Below, one piece after another: positions 11,141 to 21,342 of a DNA stretch of 64,000 bases. The position numbers and the translations under genes were made by a program. The notes under the pieces are model-generated. The model made no database searches and had not been told where the DNA came from. It was given only the letters and a program-made list of their open reading frames with translations. Each line of letters starts with the position of its first letter. Positions within the stretch are counted from its first letter, which is position 1. Source of the stretch: Sepioteuthis lessoniana. Taxonomy: Eukaryota > Mollusca > Cephalopoda > Myopsida > Loliginidae. The stretch lies in the NCBI GenBank assembly GCA_963585895.1, contig OY757934.1, forward strand, positions 44,865,783-44,929,782, in the 5' to 3' direction.

Positions 11141-11166
<26 letters not shown>
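11141..11166. repeat. (TA)n microsatellite
   Basis: A pure TA run at the 5' end of an element C copy. Confidence 0.95.
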
Positions 11167-11169
<3 letters not shown>

Positions 11170-11364
11170 TGAAAAGGAAACAGTAATGGAAGTAAATTTT
11201 TAAAACTTGATTTTGGAGATTAGCTGAAGTATATGATTAAAAGGTTTTGTGAATTTTTTGATAAGTGGACAACTAGAAAAGATGAAAGCCCATTCCTTTA
11301 AAAGTGATTTTAAAATAGGGTAACATTATTTTTAAAAATTTAAATGTTAAGCTTTTGAAAAGTT

Positions 11365-11880
11365 GGTTTGGTTTGGTTTGGTTTTATGGCATATAAACCA
11401 TTGTGGGTTGTTTATTGCCAAATCCATTTTATACATATGAACAGTTCTATTCTAAACAATTCAGTTTAACATAAGTATACCGTTTAAATGTTCTATTTCA
11501 AATAAAACAGTTTAGCATTAGTACGCAGTTAAAATGACAAAACAGTTCTATTTAAAACAATTCAGTTTTGCATAAGTACGCAGTCTGAATGTAAAAAAAA
11601 ATTATTTCAAATAAATCAGTTTAGCATTAGTACACAGTTTAGTTCTATTCAACCCAAAGATTGGACCCTATCCGGTGCTACTATTCCGGGCCAGAGTGGA
11701 CCTGGTAGCGATGTCATTGAAGGAGTACTCAGCATTCCCCAAAGCTCTAGCATTCTTGGAACCTCACCATCAGAGTGTTTAGTGTCATATCTAGGACACT
11801 CGTTGTGGAAGTTTTATCCCTCTGCAGAGATGCAGTCGGTGTATTCTATAGTCCCCAGCCTACTGAGCCCTTTGCAGAAT
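11365..11880 (-). mobile_element. Element C, full length
   Basis: The minus strand shows the head (11,650-11,880), the repeated aactgaattgtttgaaat body and the tail block tgatatgcc followed by aaccaaacc repeats (plus strand ggtttggtttgg near 11,365). Confidence 0.85.
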
Positions 11881-12489
11881 TGATACATTGACATCTGAAA
11901 GACTTCTTGTTGAATACCTTTAGATACTTCAGATACAAATAATAAAAGAAACGTTTTTATGATGAAGCTTTGCAGCGCGATTCATTAGTTTTATTGATTC
12001 CTTTTGGAATGTGTTCCTTATGGCATTGGATATTCTTTATCATTCACATACTTTATTCATTTATCTAAAATGTTAATTCTTTTCAAAACTTCAGAATATA
12101 TTTCTGGCTTTTATTCTGATTTGTTTAAGGATGGTAAATCTTCACAGAATCAGATCAACTGAGGAATTCTTAGTAGAGCCAACCTATTTGTAAATGGGTC
12201 GGTGGTAACAAGAATTTCTTAAAAAAACTAGATTTAGATTAAACACTTATTAATTTCAAATTTCAAATTCTTTCTCGTTGCTCTTTATCACGACTTTCAA
12301 GTTGTTTTACATTATTTAACGATTAAATAAGATTTGGACTCTCCTTAGTAGCCAACATGAGAAAAAGATAATGCTTCACATATTTCACCATGGTGTCCCA
12401 ACGGCAGGCAAAGTTCATATCAAGTCTGAGTATTATTATGACACTGTAGTCTTTTTCGTCACTGCATAAGAACCAAATTAGCGCATGGT
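11881..12489. other. No recognisable feature
   Basis: AT-rich sequence without long frames or family matches. Confidence 0.5.
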
Positions 12490-12504
12490 CCTAGTAAAAA
12501 TAAG

Positions 12505-12884
12505 GTTCGGTTTGGTTTGGTTTCTTTGTTTCTTCTAGAAGAACAATAGTAATACTTTTCAACACAAAGCTGGGAGTTTAAAGAGGTTCATATCTTTCCC
12601 AAGGTTATTTGACACAAAGTGAACGCAATAGCGCAACAAATTTGGTTTGATTTGGTTTCTTTGTTTAATGGCATATCAACTCTTTTTAGGTTATTTAATG
12701 CCAAAGCCATTCTCCTAGAAGAACAGTAGTGGTACTGTTTAACCCATAGCTGGGAGGATAAGGGGGTTCATACCTTTCCCAAGAGTATTTGCCCGAAAGT
12801 GAACATAATAGCACGACTGGAGTACGAACTTGCTTACAACAATTCCGCAGTCCATCGCTTTAACCATTACACCACGAGGACACC
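12505..12884 (-). mobile_element. SINE-2 dimer with one target-site duplication
   Basis: Two SINE-2 units lie head to tail. The complete unit is at about 12,640-12,884. The second is cut in its head and carries an internal deletion in its 3' tail (12,505-12,639). The 15-bp repeat cctagtaaaaataag occurs at 12,490-12,504 and 12,885-12,899, outside the pair and not between the units. The dimer therefore integrated in one event. Its internal junction is identical to that of the copy at 15,703. Confidence 0.9.
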
Positions 12885-13019
12885 CCTAGTAAAAATAAGA
12901 TATTGGCATTATTACCATTTTGCATAAAATAGCGTCGTTATGTCGCTACGTTTTTTTTTATTGCTTCCTGGTGAGTCAAACTATATTTTTAGAAATTAGG
13001 ATTGTTGTAAACATCTACG

Positions 13020-13395
13020 ACGTATAGTGACCTTCAAAGTGTTTTTGGTATCATCGAACCGCTGGCTGATCTTCCTCACGAGGGTATACCCGACAAAGTA
13101 GTCTCCAGAATTCAAATCAGAAGAGTTAGCTTGAGGATGTCATAAACATGAAAAAAAAACAAACGAGTCATCCCTGGATCATTTGAGCTTTGAGGGAGAG
13201 AGCAGGGTTCTGTTGGAACATATACGCCCTACCTTTGTTCACTCGCCTGATCAAATGCTTCACCAGCACTTCGACGTCGGCCTTGGCATTCACCTGATAT
13301 ATGTGTGAGAACCCCAGTGTATTATAGTTAACGTACGGAACTGCAACGTCGAAGTAAATGCTGTTATAATCACTTTGGAATTGAATCTCTACGAA
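13020..13395 (-). pseudogene. Unrecognised coding relic, frameshifted
   Basis: The minus strand has about 75 codons of normal-looking protein composition, from about 13,395 to a stop at 13,168 (blocks FVEIQFQSDYNSIYFDVAVPY and VLVKHLIRRVNKGRAYMFQQ). After a T-rich slippage site, another frame continues with SGDYFVGYTLVRKISQRFDD at about 13,040-13,110. The upstream side is cut by a SINE tail. I do not recognise the family. A host gene fragment, a processed copy or an integrated virus-like sequence are all possible. Codon variety makes it more credible than the shadow frames nearby. Confidence 0.4.
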
Positions 13396-13450
13396 GTTTG
13401 ATATACCATTAAGCAAAGAAAGCAACCAACCAAACAACCAACCACACACA
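13396..13450 (+). mobile_element. SINE-2/element C tail fragment
   Basis: Only the terminal block (tttgatataccattaagcaa) and aaccaacc repeats remain, abutting a SINE-1 copy. Confidence 0.6.
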
Positions 13451-13452
13451 TG

Positions 13453-13748
13453 GTGGAGGTGCCCGTGGTGTAGTCGTTATCGCCGTAGGAAATGAACACG
13501 GCGACACGAGTTCAAATCCTGGACGATACTGATTGCATTTCACATAGCTCTAATACCCTTGGGAAAGGTATGAATCCAATTATTCTCCCTCCAGCTATGG
13601 GTAAATAGTAGGACAGACTAGGTTCTTCAGCCTTGGTTAGGCAACTAATCTAGGAGAAGGAAAAACTCTGAATTCAAACCTGTTAAACTTCGCTTAAAAA
13701 TTGACCTTGTGTCATATCCTGCCCGAGTGGAGGGGTTGGGTAAATAGT
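13453..13748 (+). mobile_element. SINE-1, full length
   Basis: Runs from ggaggtgcccgtggtgta through the B-box-like cgagttcaaatcc to gaggggttgggtaaat. A (CA)n tract grows directly from its 3' end. Confidence 0.9.
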
Positions 13749-13749
13749 A

Positions 13750-13787
<38 letters not shown>
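13750..13787. repeat. (CA)n microsatellite
   Basis: A CA run of about 36 bases at the 3' end of a SINE-1. Confidence 0.95.
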
Positions 13788-13792
<5 letters not shown>

Positions 13793-13814
13793 TATATACG
13801 TGATATATATGTGT

Positions 13815-13998
13815 CAGTTATGAATCCAACTGTTCTCCCTCCAGGTACAGGTAAATAGTAGAGTAGACTGGATTCTTTAGCCTTGCTAAGCCAACCAGTT
13901 TCGGAGAAGGAAAACTCTAAATTCAAACATATTAACCTCTGCTTAAGAAATTGACCTTGTGTTACATATTGCCCGCGCGGAGGTGTTTGGTAAATATA
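13815..13998 (+). mobile_element. SINE-1, 5'-truncated
   Basis: The 3' two thirds of SINE-1 (ctccctccagg block to ggtgtttggtaaatata). It lacks the tRNA-like head. Confidence 0.8.
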
Positions 13999-14039
13999 TA
14001 TGATTTGTGATCGAACATTCCTTTAAAATACTTTAAATT

Positions 14040-14606
14040 TTTCAGATTAGACGCAAGAAAAAAAAGCTCCCAACATACACTCATCAAATAAACATTCTCA
14101 TTATTCCTATTACCCACAGACCTATCTTTCTACCCACTAACACACCTAACAAACCTCTCTACGATAAATGAATCAAATTAGGAATACTAATTATACAAAC
14201 CACTTCACAAACCAATAGATATCTTACTAATATCTCGAAACACACCAACAACATAACTTCTTTTCACGCAGTCATATATTCTATTCCATGTAAAGATTAT
14301 GATAAACATTACATCGGCGAAACCCAACGCAACCAAGAAAAAAGAATCTACGAACACAAACGATCAATCAAATTAAATGACGACTGCAATGCCTCTTTCT
14401 CGCATATGTTAGATCTCAAACATACTTTCAATTTTTCCCAAGCCACTTTAATTAAACCCATTCATTGCAAAAAAATCTGCAGATTGTTAGAATCAACAGT
14501 TTTTTCCAAAATAAAACATATTAAGCAAAGACCTAGGTTCTTCCAGATTTTACCCTACTTAGACATTATTTTACATGAAAATAATCTCAAAATAGAAAAT
14601 GGATAA
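14040..14606 (+). mobile_element. Penelope-like retroelement relic with GIY-YIG endonuclease
   Basis: An open stretch from about 14,245 to the stop at 14,604-14,606 encodes the C-terminal endonuclease of a Penelope-like element. The GIY-YIG core reads VIYSIPCKDYDKHYIGETQ, followed by the basic helix EKRIYEHKRSIKL and a conserved tail. Sequence before 14,245 is similar in style but broken, and no reverse transcriptase remains. In Penelope-like elements this domain follows the RT and nicks DNA for target-primed insertion. Here it is a 5'-truncated dead copy with an unusually intact last domain. A hammerhead-like motif lies about 490 bp downstream on the same strand. Confidence 0.85.
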
Positions 14607-15096
14607 TAAATAGCAAAAACTAAGACATTTTTATCCAACAAGACTTCTAAACTTTCAGTCGATTTTCCTTTTCCTTTTAATTTAGATATTACTGTATAGT
14701 TAAAGTCTTTGATGAAACGGGATATGTTTGAAACGTCTGCCTCCACCACTCTGACATACATATCTCTATTTCACTTCCCTTCCATTTCTCTTTCTCAGAA
14801 TCTCCCCCTCTTCATATTTCTCCCTTTCTCACTCAAATTAATCCACCTCTGCTTGTCATATCTCTTATGAAACTTGATACGCCTGACAATGCCCAGCCTT
14901 GACCATCTGCCCAGATGATCACAGTTAAAACCAATATCCCCTACTACTATCACTCTAACCAACATCTTTTTCACTCCCTTTATTTCATTTTCTGTCTCTT
15001 TTCTTCTTACCCTTCCCTCCATTTATATTTTCAAATTTTTATCCTTATCTTATCTATTTCCTCAATTGCCGAACTTTAAAAGAGCTCATTTTTATT
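14607..15096 (+). other. Probable 3' region of the Penelope-like element
   Basis: Pyrimidine-rich, non-coding sequence between the GIY-YIG stop codon and the hammerhead-like motif. I infer that it belongs to the same element from position only. Confidence 0.4.
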
Positions 15097-15150
15097 CTGA
15101 TAAAGTTCTTTTTCCAGTAAAGAACGAAGTAGTTAATCCGTTGTCAGTAT
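15090..15150 (+). ncRNA. Hammerhead-ribozyme-like motif, degenerate
   Basis: CTGATAA (consensus CTGATGA) at 15,097-15,103 is followed by a perfect 7-bp stem II (gttcttt pairs with aaagaac, loop ttccagt), then GAAG where GAAA is expected. A GTC triplet at 15,143-15,145 sits where the cleavage site should be. Bases beyond it can pair with the bases before the core (A-U, G-U, U-A, A-U). Two core changes make activity unlikely. Such ribozymes are known from Penelope-like elements, which fits the neighbour. Confidence 0.5.
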
Positions 15151-15222
15151 TGGTTTATCCACTTTCCCACTTGCTGTTATCATTTTGTCAGATTTACCAA
15201 AATCTACCATTTCACCTTATAT

Positions 15223-15475
15223 AAAGTTAGTGACCTTAGTCAATGGTGACTCGAAGGCTCCCTTTTCAATAGCTACTATCCCGAGATATAAGAGAGGGCG
15301 CCACACCATTCCCTGGATTATTCAGTTTACCCTTCATCCTTACTTTATTACACTGAGTGTTAAGCAAGGCGGTATGAAGTACCATTTTTTGAGTTTCGGG
15401 TATGACTCGACCTCGGATTGAACCCCGATTTTCCGATCCGTTGGCGAACACTCAACTCATTAGACGAGATCTTAA
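15223..15475 (-). mobile_element. SINE-3, near full length
   Basis: Same layout as the copies at 42,532 and 46,148. The minus-strand head has a B-box-like gggttcaatccg and the tail ends ccaatgg...cactaacttta. The flanks are too worn to show a duplication. Confidence 0.8.
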
Positions 15476-15702
15476 GAACTTAAACGTTCCTGATTCTTGC
15501 AGTTATGAATTTAAAAGAAATCCACTTTCACATTGAATAAACTGGGATCATTAGACGATACATTCCGTCACATGCCGTCTGATGATTTTTACTTTTTCCA
15601 TGACATTCCCGAAAATCCTTTATTGAAACATGATTTAATGTCAAAGAAACATGAAACATATCTCTTTTTAAAATTTTGAAACCCTTCCGTGTGAGACATA
15701 TT

Positions 15703-16118
15703 CTTTGGTTTGGCTTCTTTGTTTGATGCCATATCAATCTTCATGGGCTATTTAATGCCCAATCCACTCTTCTAGAAGAACAATAGTAATACTTTTCAAC
15801 ACAAAGCTGGGAGTTTAAAGAGGTTCATATCTTTCCCAAGGTTATTTGACACAAAGTGAACGCAATAGCGCAACAAATTTGGTTTGATTTGGTTTCTTTG
15901 TTTAATGGCATATCAACTCTTTTTAGGTTATTTAATGCCAAAGCCATTCTCCTAGAAGAACAGTAGTGGTACTGTTTAACCCATAGCTGGGAGGATAAGG
16001 GGGTTCATACCTTTCCCAAGAGTATTTGCCTGAAATTGAACGTAATAGCGCGACTGGAATACGAACTCGCTTACAACGATTCCGAAGTCTATCGCTTTAA
16101 CCATTACACCACGAGGAC
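15703..16118 (-). mobile_element. SINE-2 dimer, second locus
   Basis: A complete unit (about 15,888-16,118) is joined to a head-truncated second unit (15,703-15,887). The junction gcgcaacaaatttggtttga is identical to that at 12,638, so both loci descend from one dimeric source. Here the 3' tail is intact (plus strand tttggcttctttgtttgatg). The 8-bp repeat gacatatt at 15,695 and 16,203 may be its target-site duplication, which would include the extra head at 16,125. Confidence 0.85.
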
Positions 16119-16124
16119 ACCCCC

Positions 16125-16196
16125 TCGCAACAATTTTGAACTCGCTTACTTCGAGGCTGCTGTCCAGCAGTTTAGCCACTATACCATTAGGACACC
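16125..16196 (-). mobile_element. SINE-2 head fragment
   Basis: Only the tRNA-like 5' head remains (plus strand ttagccactataccattagg), directly upstream of the dimer in transcription direction. It may be a third unit of one multimer. Confidence 0.6.
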
Positions 16197-16394
16197 CACC
16201 TCGACATATTTGTTTAGTGAAAATATACTATTTAAATTATCTTTTCTAAACTCTCAAAAATGCACCATTTGATTGTGAAGAGAAATAGTTAAGGAAGTAA
16301 TAAATAGATAATTGAAACAAATAGATACATTAATCAATGCCATAATGATTGTTAATGGCATCAGATGTTCCATCAAGATAAACCTACTAATGTA

Positions 16395-17500
16395 GTATAA
16401 ATATTATTCGAGGATCTTTTCAATACTTTCCTATAATAGAATAACATTCTAATGCATTTTTAGAGTAGATAATTTCCAATGCATTTTTATTGTAAAATCA
16501 TCTCCAATACTTTCTTAGAAGAAAACCAGTTCCACTGTTCTTCTATAGTGAAATCATTTTCAATGGATTCAGATCGTGAAATTATTTCTAATCTTTTTCA
16601 GATTAAAAAAAAATTTCCAACATATTCTCATAGTAAATCATTTCCAATGCAATCTTACTGTAAAAATATTTCCAATTCATTCTTATAGTAAAATCATTTC
16701 CACTGTATTTCTATGGGAAAATCCTTTTCAAACGATTCATATCGAAAAATCATTTCCACTGTAAAAATATCTTCGAATACATTCATAGAGGAAAATCATT
16801 CCAATGCATTTTATAGTAAAATTATTTACATAGTTTGCTTAATGCAAAATCATTTCCATTGCATTCATATATGTAAATCATTTCTAATGTGCTTTTAATA
16901 AAAAGAATCATCATACTTTACTCCTACCTCAACATCATTTCCAATGTATTCTTATTGTAAAATCCTTTTCAATGCGTTCTTATTCTAAAATCATTTACAA
17001 TCCATTCTTATTGTAAAATTATTTCCAATGCATTCTCATCGTAAAATTATTTCCAATGCATTCTCATCGTAAAATTATTTCCAATGCATTCTCATCGTAA
17101 AATTATTTCCAATGCATTCTCATCGTAAAATTATTTCCAATGCATTCTCATCGTAAAATTATTTCCAATGCATTCTCATCGTAAAATTATTTCCAATGCA
17201 TTCTCATCGTAAAATTATTTCCAATGCATTCTCATCGTAAAATTATTTCCCATGCATTCTCATAGTAAAATTATTTCCAATGCATTCTCATAGTAAAATT
17301 ATTTCCAATGCATTCTCATAGTAAAATCATTTCCAATGCATTCTCATAGTAAAATCATTTCCAATATATTCTTATGATTTTATTTTCAATACATTCTTGG
17401 GGTAAAACAATAGCCAATGCATATTTATAGCAAAATCATTTATACTATGTTCTCATTTTAAAATAATTTCTAATGCGTTCTTAATGTAAAATCATTTACT
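16395..17500 (+). repeat. 28-bp minisatellite array 1
   Basis: Tandem units of 28 bp built on aaaattatttccaatgcatt plus ctcatcgt. The centre (about 17,020-17,360) is nearly homogeneous and the edges are worn, as expected for an array homogenised from the middle. The same unit in reverse complement makes the array at 40,150-41,640. Confidence 0.95.
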
Positions 17501-17689
17501 GTTGAAAATGTAAACGTTACAGGAATTGCTACCATACTGAATCTATTACATTAGTTTAAATGCTCTAAAAAATACTTTTTTAAGCAATGCCGTAGTAAAC
17601 ACCTTCCGAATTCATTTTTATCGTAAAACCGTTTTCACTGTATCACGATATCACGAGGGTTATCAATAAATTAGATGAATCTTGCAGAT

Positions 17690-18080
17690 AGAGTTGGCAA
17701 TGGGAATCACTGTTTTTAATTAAATATTTTTCAACGAAATCAATAATGATAGGTCCTCTCGAGTCCATGAAGACCGTTACCATGACCTTTGTTTCTGACT
17801 AATACATCCAGAACATTTTCTTTGCGGGAAAGTTAGTATATTTTAAATACATAAAGTCTTTGTCGGCTTGTAGAAGCAGACTCATGTTTAGCACATTTGT
17901 AAACATGAGTCTACTTTTTCTTTGACTAAAACATGATTCTCTCTTCTCATTCCAAATTGCTCTGCAAATTTGTCTTGGTTTGAACTTTGAAGTCACTAAG
18001 AATTTGATGACAGACCCCTGTTCAAGCCTGGAACACTGTGGTTTGCCATCATTTTGAGTAGCCTGCAAACTTATATATTT
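17690..18080 (-). mobile_element. Mariner transposase relic, internally deleted
   Basis: The minus strand starts with a mariner-type helix-turn-helix region (EQGSVIKFLVTSKFKPRQIC ... ESCFSQRK, about 17,930-18,060). It ends with a catalytic-domain piece (KVMVTVFMDSRG and IIIDFVEK, about 17,690-17,800). The middle of the transposase is missing. A perfect 13-bp inverted repeat (agactcatgttta arms, 17,878-17,912) lies in the remnant. The relic sits in a gap of the 28-bp array. Confidence 0.7.
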
Positions 18081-18109
18081 GATGAGAATAAACAAAAATC
18101 AATCCAAAA

Positions 18110-18350
18110 CAATGATCTATGGAAAATAATTCTGAAAAAAATCCTCTTCATTTTTGGAATTATCAACGTACCTTTCCAATACATTACTATTGTAAATAAT
18201 TTTTCATTGAATTGCTATATTAAAACCCTTCTCAATACATTCCTATAATAAAATATTTTCCAATTTCTATCTTTTGTAAACCCTTCGAAATGCATTCTTA
18301 TTGGAAAATACCACTCCATTCCATTTCTATCATAAAAGTTAAAAGTGTTT
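18110..18350 (+). repeat. Degenerate continuation of the 28-bp array
   Basis: Scattered units (ccaatacatt, aatgcattcttattgg) in the same orientation continue beyond the mariner relic. Confidence 0.6.
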
Positions 18351-18529
18351 ATTGTAAAAAAAATACGGGTGTGTGTGCTGGAGAAATGTCACTGACTTTT
18401 TGTTACTCCCCAGTATCCTAACATCCTCCCACTCTTATATCAAGAGACAACTAACTGTAAAGATGTACAAAGCTATTCCAGAACAACTGACAAAATAAGA
18501 AAGAGAAAAATTTACTTTCTATAATCATA

Positions 18530-18970
18530 ATCTATGATCTTGCGTTTATAGCAGATACACTTTCTCAAACTGAATATCTGTTGCATAACCTTGAGCAGGC
18601 AGCAAGAGACATTGGTCTCTGGGTGAATTCAGATAAAACAGAACTCATATGTTTTGATCAAAATGGCACCATCACTTCATTAAATAACAAGCCACTCAAA
18701 TTAATAGAGAAGTTCATATACCTAGATTGGAATATCTCATCTATAAAAAGTGATCTCAACATATGTATTGGTCAAACATAGACTGATATTGAAAGGTCAT
18801 TGGCCAAGTAGAAATCTTATCTCTCTGATAAAATAAAACAGGAACTCTTCCAAACTATAGCCGTGTTAGTACTACTGTATGATTACTCAACGAATGAAAA
18901 AGCTACATGGCAACAACACAAAGATTCTCTGTACTGTTTCGAATAAATACTGGAAGCAGGAACCTACAAA
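18530..18970 (+). mobile_element. RTE-B fragment, RT C-terminal part
   Basis: The plus strand reads ADTLSQTEYLLHNLEQAARD, then GLWVNSDKTELICFD, FIYLDWNISS (a worn TYLG motif) and, after stops, LSDKIKQELFQT. These match the part downstream of the YADD motif in the RTE-A frame at 30 kb but form a distinct lineage. The catalytic block itself is missing. Confidence 0.75.
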
Positions 18971-19159
18971 ACAACAAATGTAGGGCTAATTACCAGATCT
19001 CTCTCTGGGGAGTTCCCATTCGAGGTGGCTAAGTTGCTCGACCCCAACATCTTTGTAAGTGACTCCGAAGTTAGTTCAGTCACTGTATCATGTTCACTTT
19101 TGGACTAATACCGTTGTAAAGATATGAATCCCTTCACCTCACTAGGTATTGGCTAAATA

Positions 19160-19510
19160 TGGCCCAGTCGGTTGTGGGTGCAGAATACACCAACTGCATC
19201 TCTGCAGTAGGGCAAGACTCCACCAACGAGTATCCTGGATATGACACAAAACAATCAGATGGTGAGGCTCCAGTAATGCTTGAGCTTTGGGAAATGCGGA
19301 GTACTCTTTCATTGCCATTGCTCCTAAGTCCACTCTGGGCCGGAGTGGTTTTACCAAATAGGGTCAAATCTATGAGTCGAATAGAACTGTTTGACATATA
19401 AACTGTACTTAAGATAAACGGAATTGCTTGAAATATAACTGTCTATATTTATAAATATTGATTTGGCATTAGATAACCTACAATAGTTGATATGCCATTA
19501 AACCTATTTA
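19160..19510 (+). mobile_element. Element C, full length, compact
   Basis: Head cccagtcggttgtgggtgca, central block and a short body, ending in gttgatatgccattaaacc. Confidence 0.85.
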
Positions 19511-19825
19511 AATAGCAACACACCCGTCTTTCTACGAGGATGGTTTTAGCATTGAATAACGCATGAAGGTTGATATGCCATTTAAAAAAAGAAAGCAAAA
19601 GGAACCATCCTAACTTACAAACCATCCAAGAAAGACAAAGAAGTCATGATGGGAACAGCAGTAGATCGAACTCGTGACATTCTCCTATAGACTCCTCGAC
19701 ATAAACACATCTATTGATTTGTTTGTTTTTTCTTGTTTTAATGGCATATGGAAGTAAATAATGCATTGTAATCTGACAATATATAAAGAAAAATTGTAGA
19801 AGGAGAAGGAGAGATTTATTGAGAA
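19511..19825. other. Mixed remnants
   Basis: A second tail-like block lies near 19,545-19,590 (gttgatatgccatttaaa) and a worn SINE-2 tail near 19,717-19,750. Otherwise nothing is recognisable. Confidence 0.5.
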
Positions 19826-19879
19826 GCAAAGACGACACTATAGCATTTCGGTTCTAATGAACCATCATCAGATATTTTG
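19826..19879 (-). ncRNA. Hammerhead-ribozyme-like motif, best copy
   Basis: The minus strand reads CTGATGA, one extra T, the perfect 5-bp stem II ggttc/gaacc with loop atta, then GAAA. A short stem III (atgcta/tagtgt, two wobbles) with almost no loop leads into the cleavage triplet GTC. Stem I forms between the bases before the core (aaatat) and gtcttt after the cut site with one mismatch. All invariant core bases are present. The tiny palindromic stem III is the form described for hammerheads of Penelope-like elements and retrozymes, which tend to act as dimers. Confidence 0.65.
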
Positions 19880-20507
19880 GGGATGCTATTAGTGATGTTA
19901 AATTTTTCGAGGCACATACATTTAAAAAAAGTCAGACTTATAGGATTAGAACTTCATCGAAAACAAGGAATGATTCGAAATCTTTCTCGATAAACAAACG
20001 GTGTTGTATAGCCACATTATACAATATGCATGCAGAAACATATTCAACACAATAACGACGAGCGGACACAGTTCTTTAGAAAAATATACCTCTCACTTTA
20101 TTTGAAAGGGTTGTGTGTGAGAGGGAGTTGGAGACCGAACAAAGACTGCAACATATTGACCCCACAACTCTCCTGGCTATCACAGCCTTTCTTTCCCGTT
20201 CTCATGGGCTGTTCAACCAGGGGCCTGGGGGGTAGCCTCTGCTGGGACATAGTTCTCATTCCAGCATCTTCTCTCCAACTGATCTGAACTTCCTGTCGCC
20301 GGGGTGATATAATAATTTGACGTTCACCTACTTCCTGCGAGCGTCACAATTCGCACTCAATTCAACCCCTCGACAGTCAAGGTCGCCTCCTGATATCTTC
20401 GACCGGATGCACCTGTTATTTACACTGGTGCATTTCTTCTTTTGACAGCTTTGCCAGGGTCAATATGCAACAAAGGAACATAAATTCTACGTAATATTTC
20501 TAAAAAG
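19880..20507. other. Unassigned, less AT-rich segment
   Basis: The part next to the hammerhead-like motif probably belongs to the same retroelement. A frame at 20,030-20,287 (85 codons) shows no known domain. The stretch 20,100-20,420 is less AT-rich than its surroundings and may be part of an LTR or another element, but I could not identify it. Confidence 0.4.
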
Positions 20508-20519
20508 TCAAATGACGTA

Positions 20520-21174
20520 TTGCACAGTCGGCTGGGGCTGAAGAACAAACCATTTGCACCTCTGCAGACAGATAAGACTCTCCTAACGAGTGTCCTGGAT
20601 ATGACACTAAACAATCTGATGGTGAGGTTTCAGTGATGCTGAGGTTTTGGGGAATGCGGAACACCCCTTCATTGCCATTGCTCCCAGATCCACTCTGGCC
20701 CGGCGTGGTAGCACCTGATAGGGCCCTGTCTTTGGGTTAAATAGAACTAACGGCATACTTATGCTAAACTGAATTGTTTTACTAAACTGAATAGCTTGAA
20801 ATAGAAATATTTTTGACAATTAAACTGTACTTACATTTAAACTGCGTGCTTATGCTAAACTGAATTATTTGAAATGGAACTGTTTTTTAACATTTGCTTA
20901 TGCTAAATTGCATTGTTTAATATAGAACTGTTTGACATTTAACTGTGTGTAAACAAAATCTGTACTTAAACTAAACTGAATTAGCTGAATTAGAACTGCT
21001 TGACTAAACTAAATAACTTGAAATAGAAATGTTTTTCACAATTAAACTGTACTTACATTTAAACAGCGTACTTATCCTAAACTGAATTGTTTAAAATAGA
21101 ACTATTTTCATAAAAATGGATTTGACGTAAGATAACCTACAAAGGTTGATTTGCCATAAAACCCAAACAACCAA
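20520..21174 (+). mobile_element. Element C, long full-length copy with target-site duplication
   Basis: About 655 bp: head (cacagtcggctggggctgaa), central block to tggcccggcgtggtagcac, a body of repeated aactgaattgtttgaaat units, and the tail gttgatttgccataaaaccc. The 12-bp repeat tcaaatgacgta flanks it at 20,508-20,519 and 21,175-21,186. The duplication and the repeat-rich 3' end indicate insertion by LINE machinery supplied from elsewhere. Confidence 0.9.
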
Positions 21175-21342
21175 TCAAATGACGTAATTTAAAACAACAA
21201 GCACTGATTCATTAATCAAATGGCCAACTTTCTCTTGTCATAAACGGCCAACCTTTTCTTGTTATACAAATTTTCCCGAGTTTTTTTTATATTTTGCCCG
21301 TTTTACACATCCATCGTTGATTTAACATCACTAATATCATCC

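Noticed and set aside
16395..17500. Regular 28-bp repeats as a CRISPR array
   Set aside because: Units follow one another without unique spacers, no cas gene exists and the whole context is a eukaryotic retroposon landscape.
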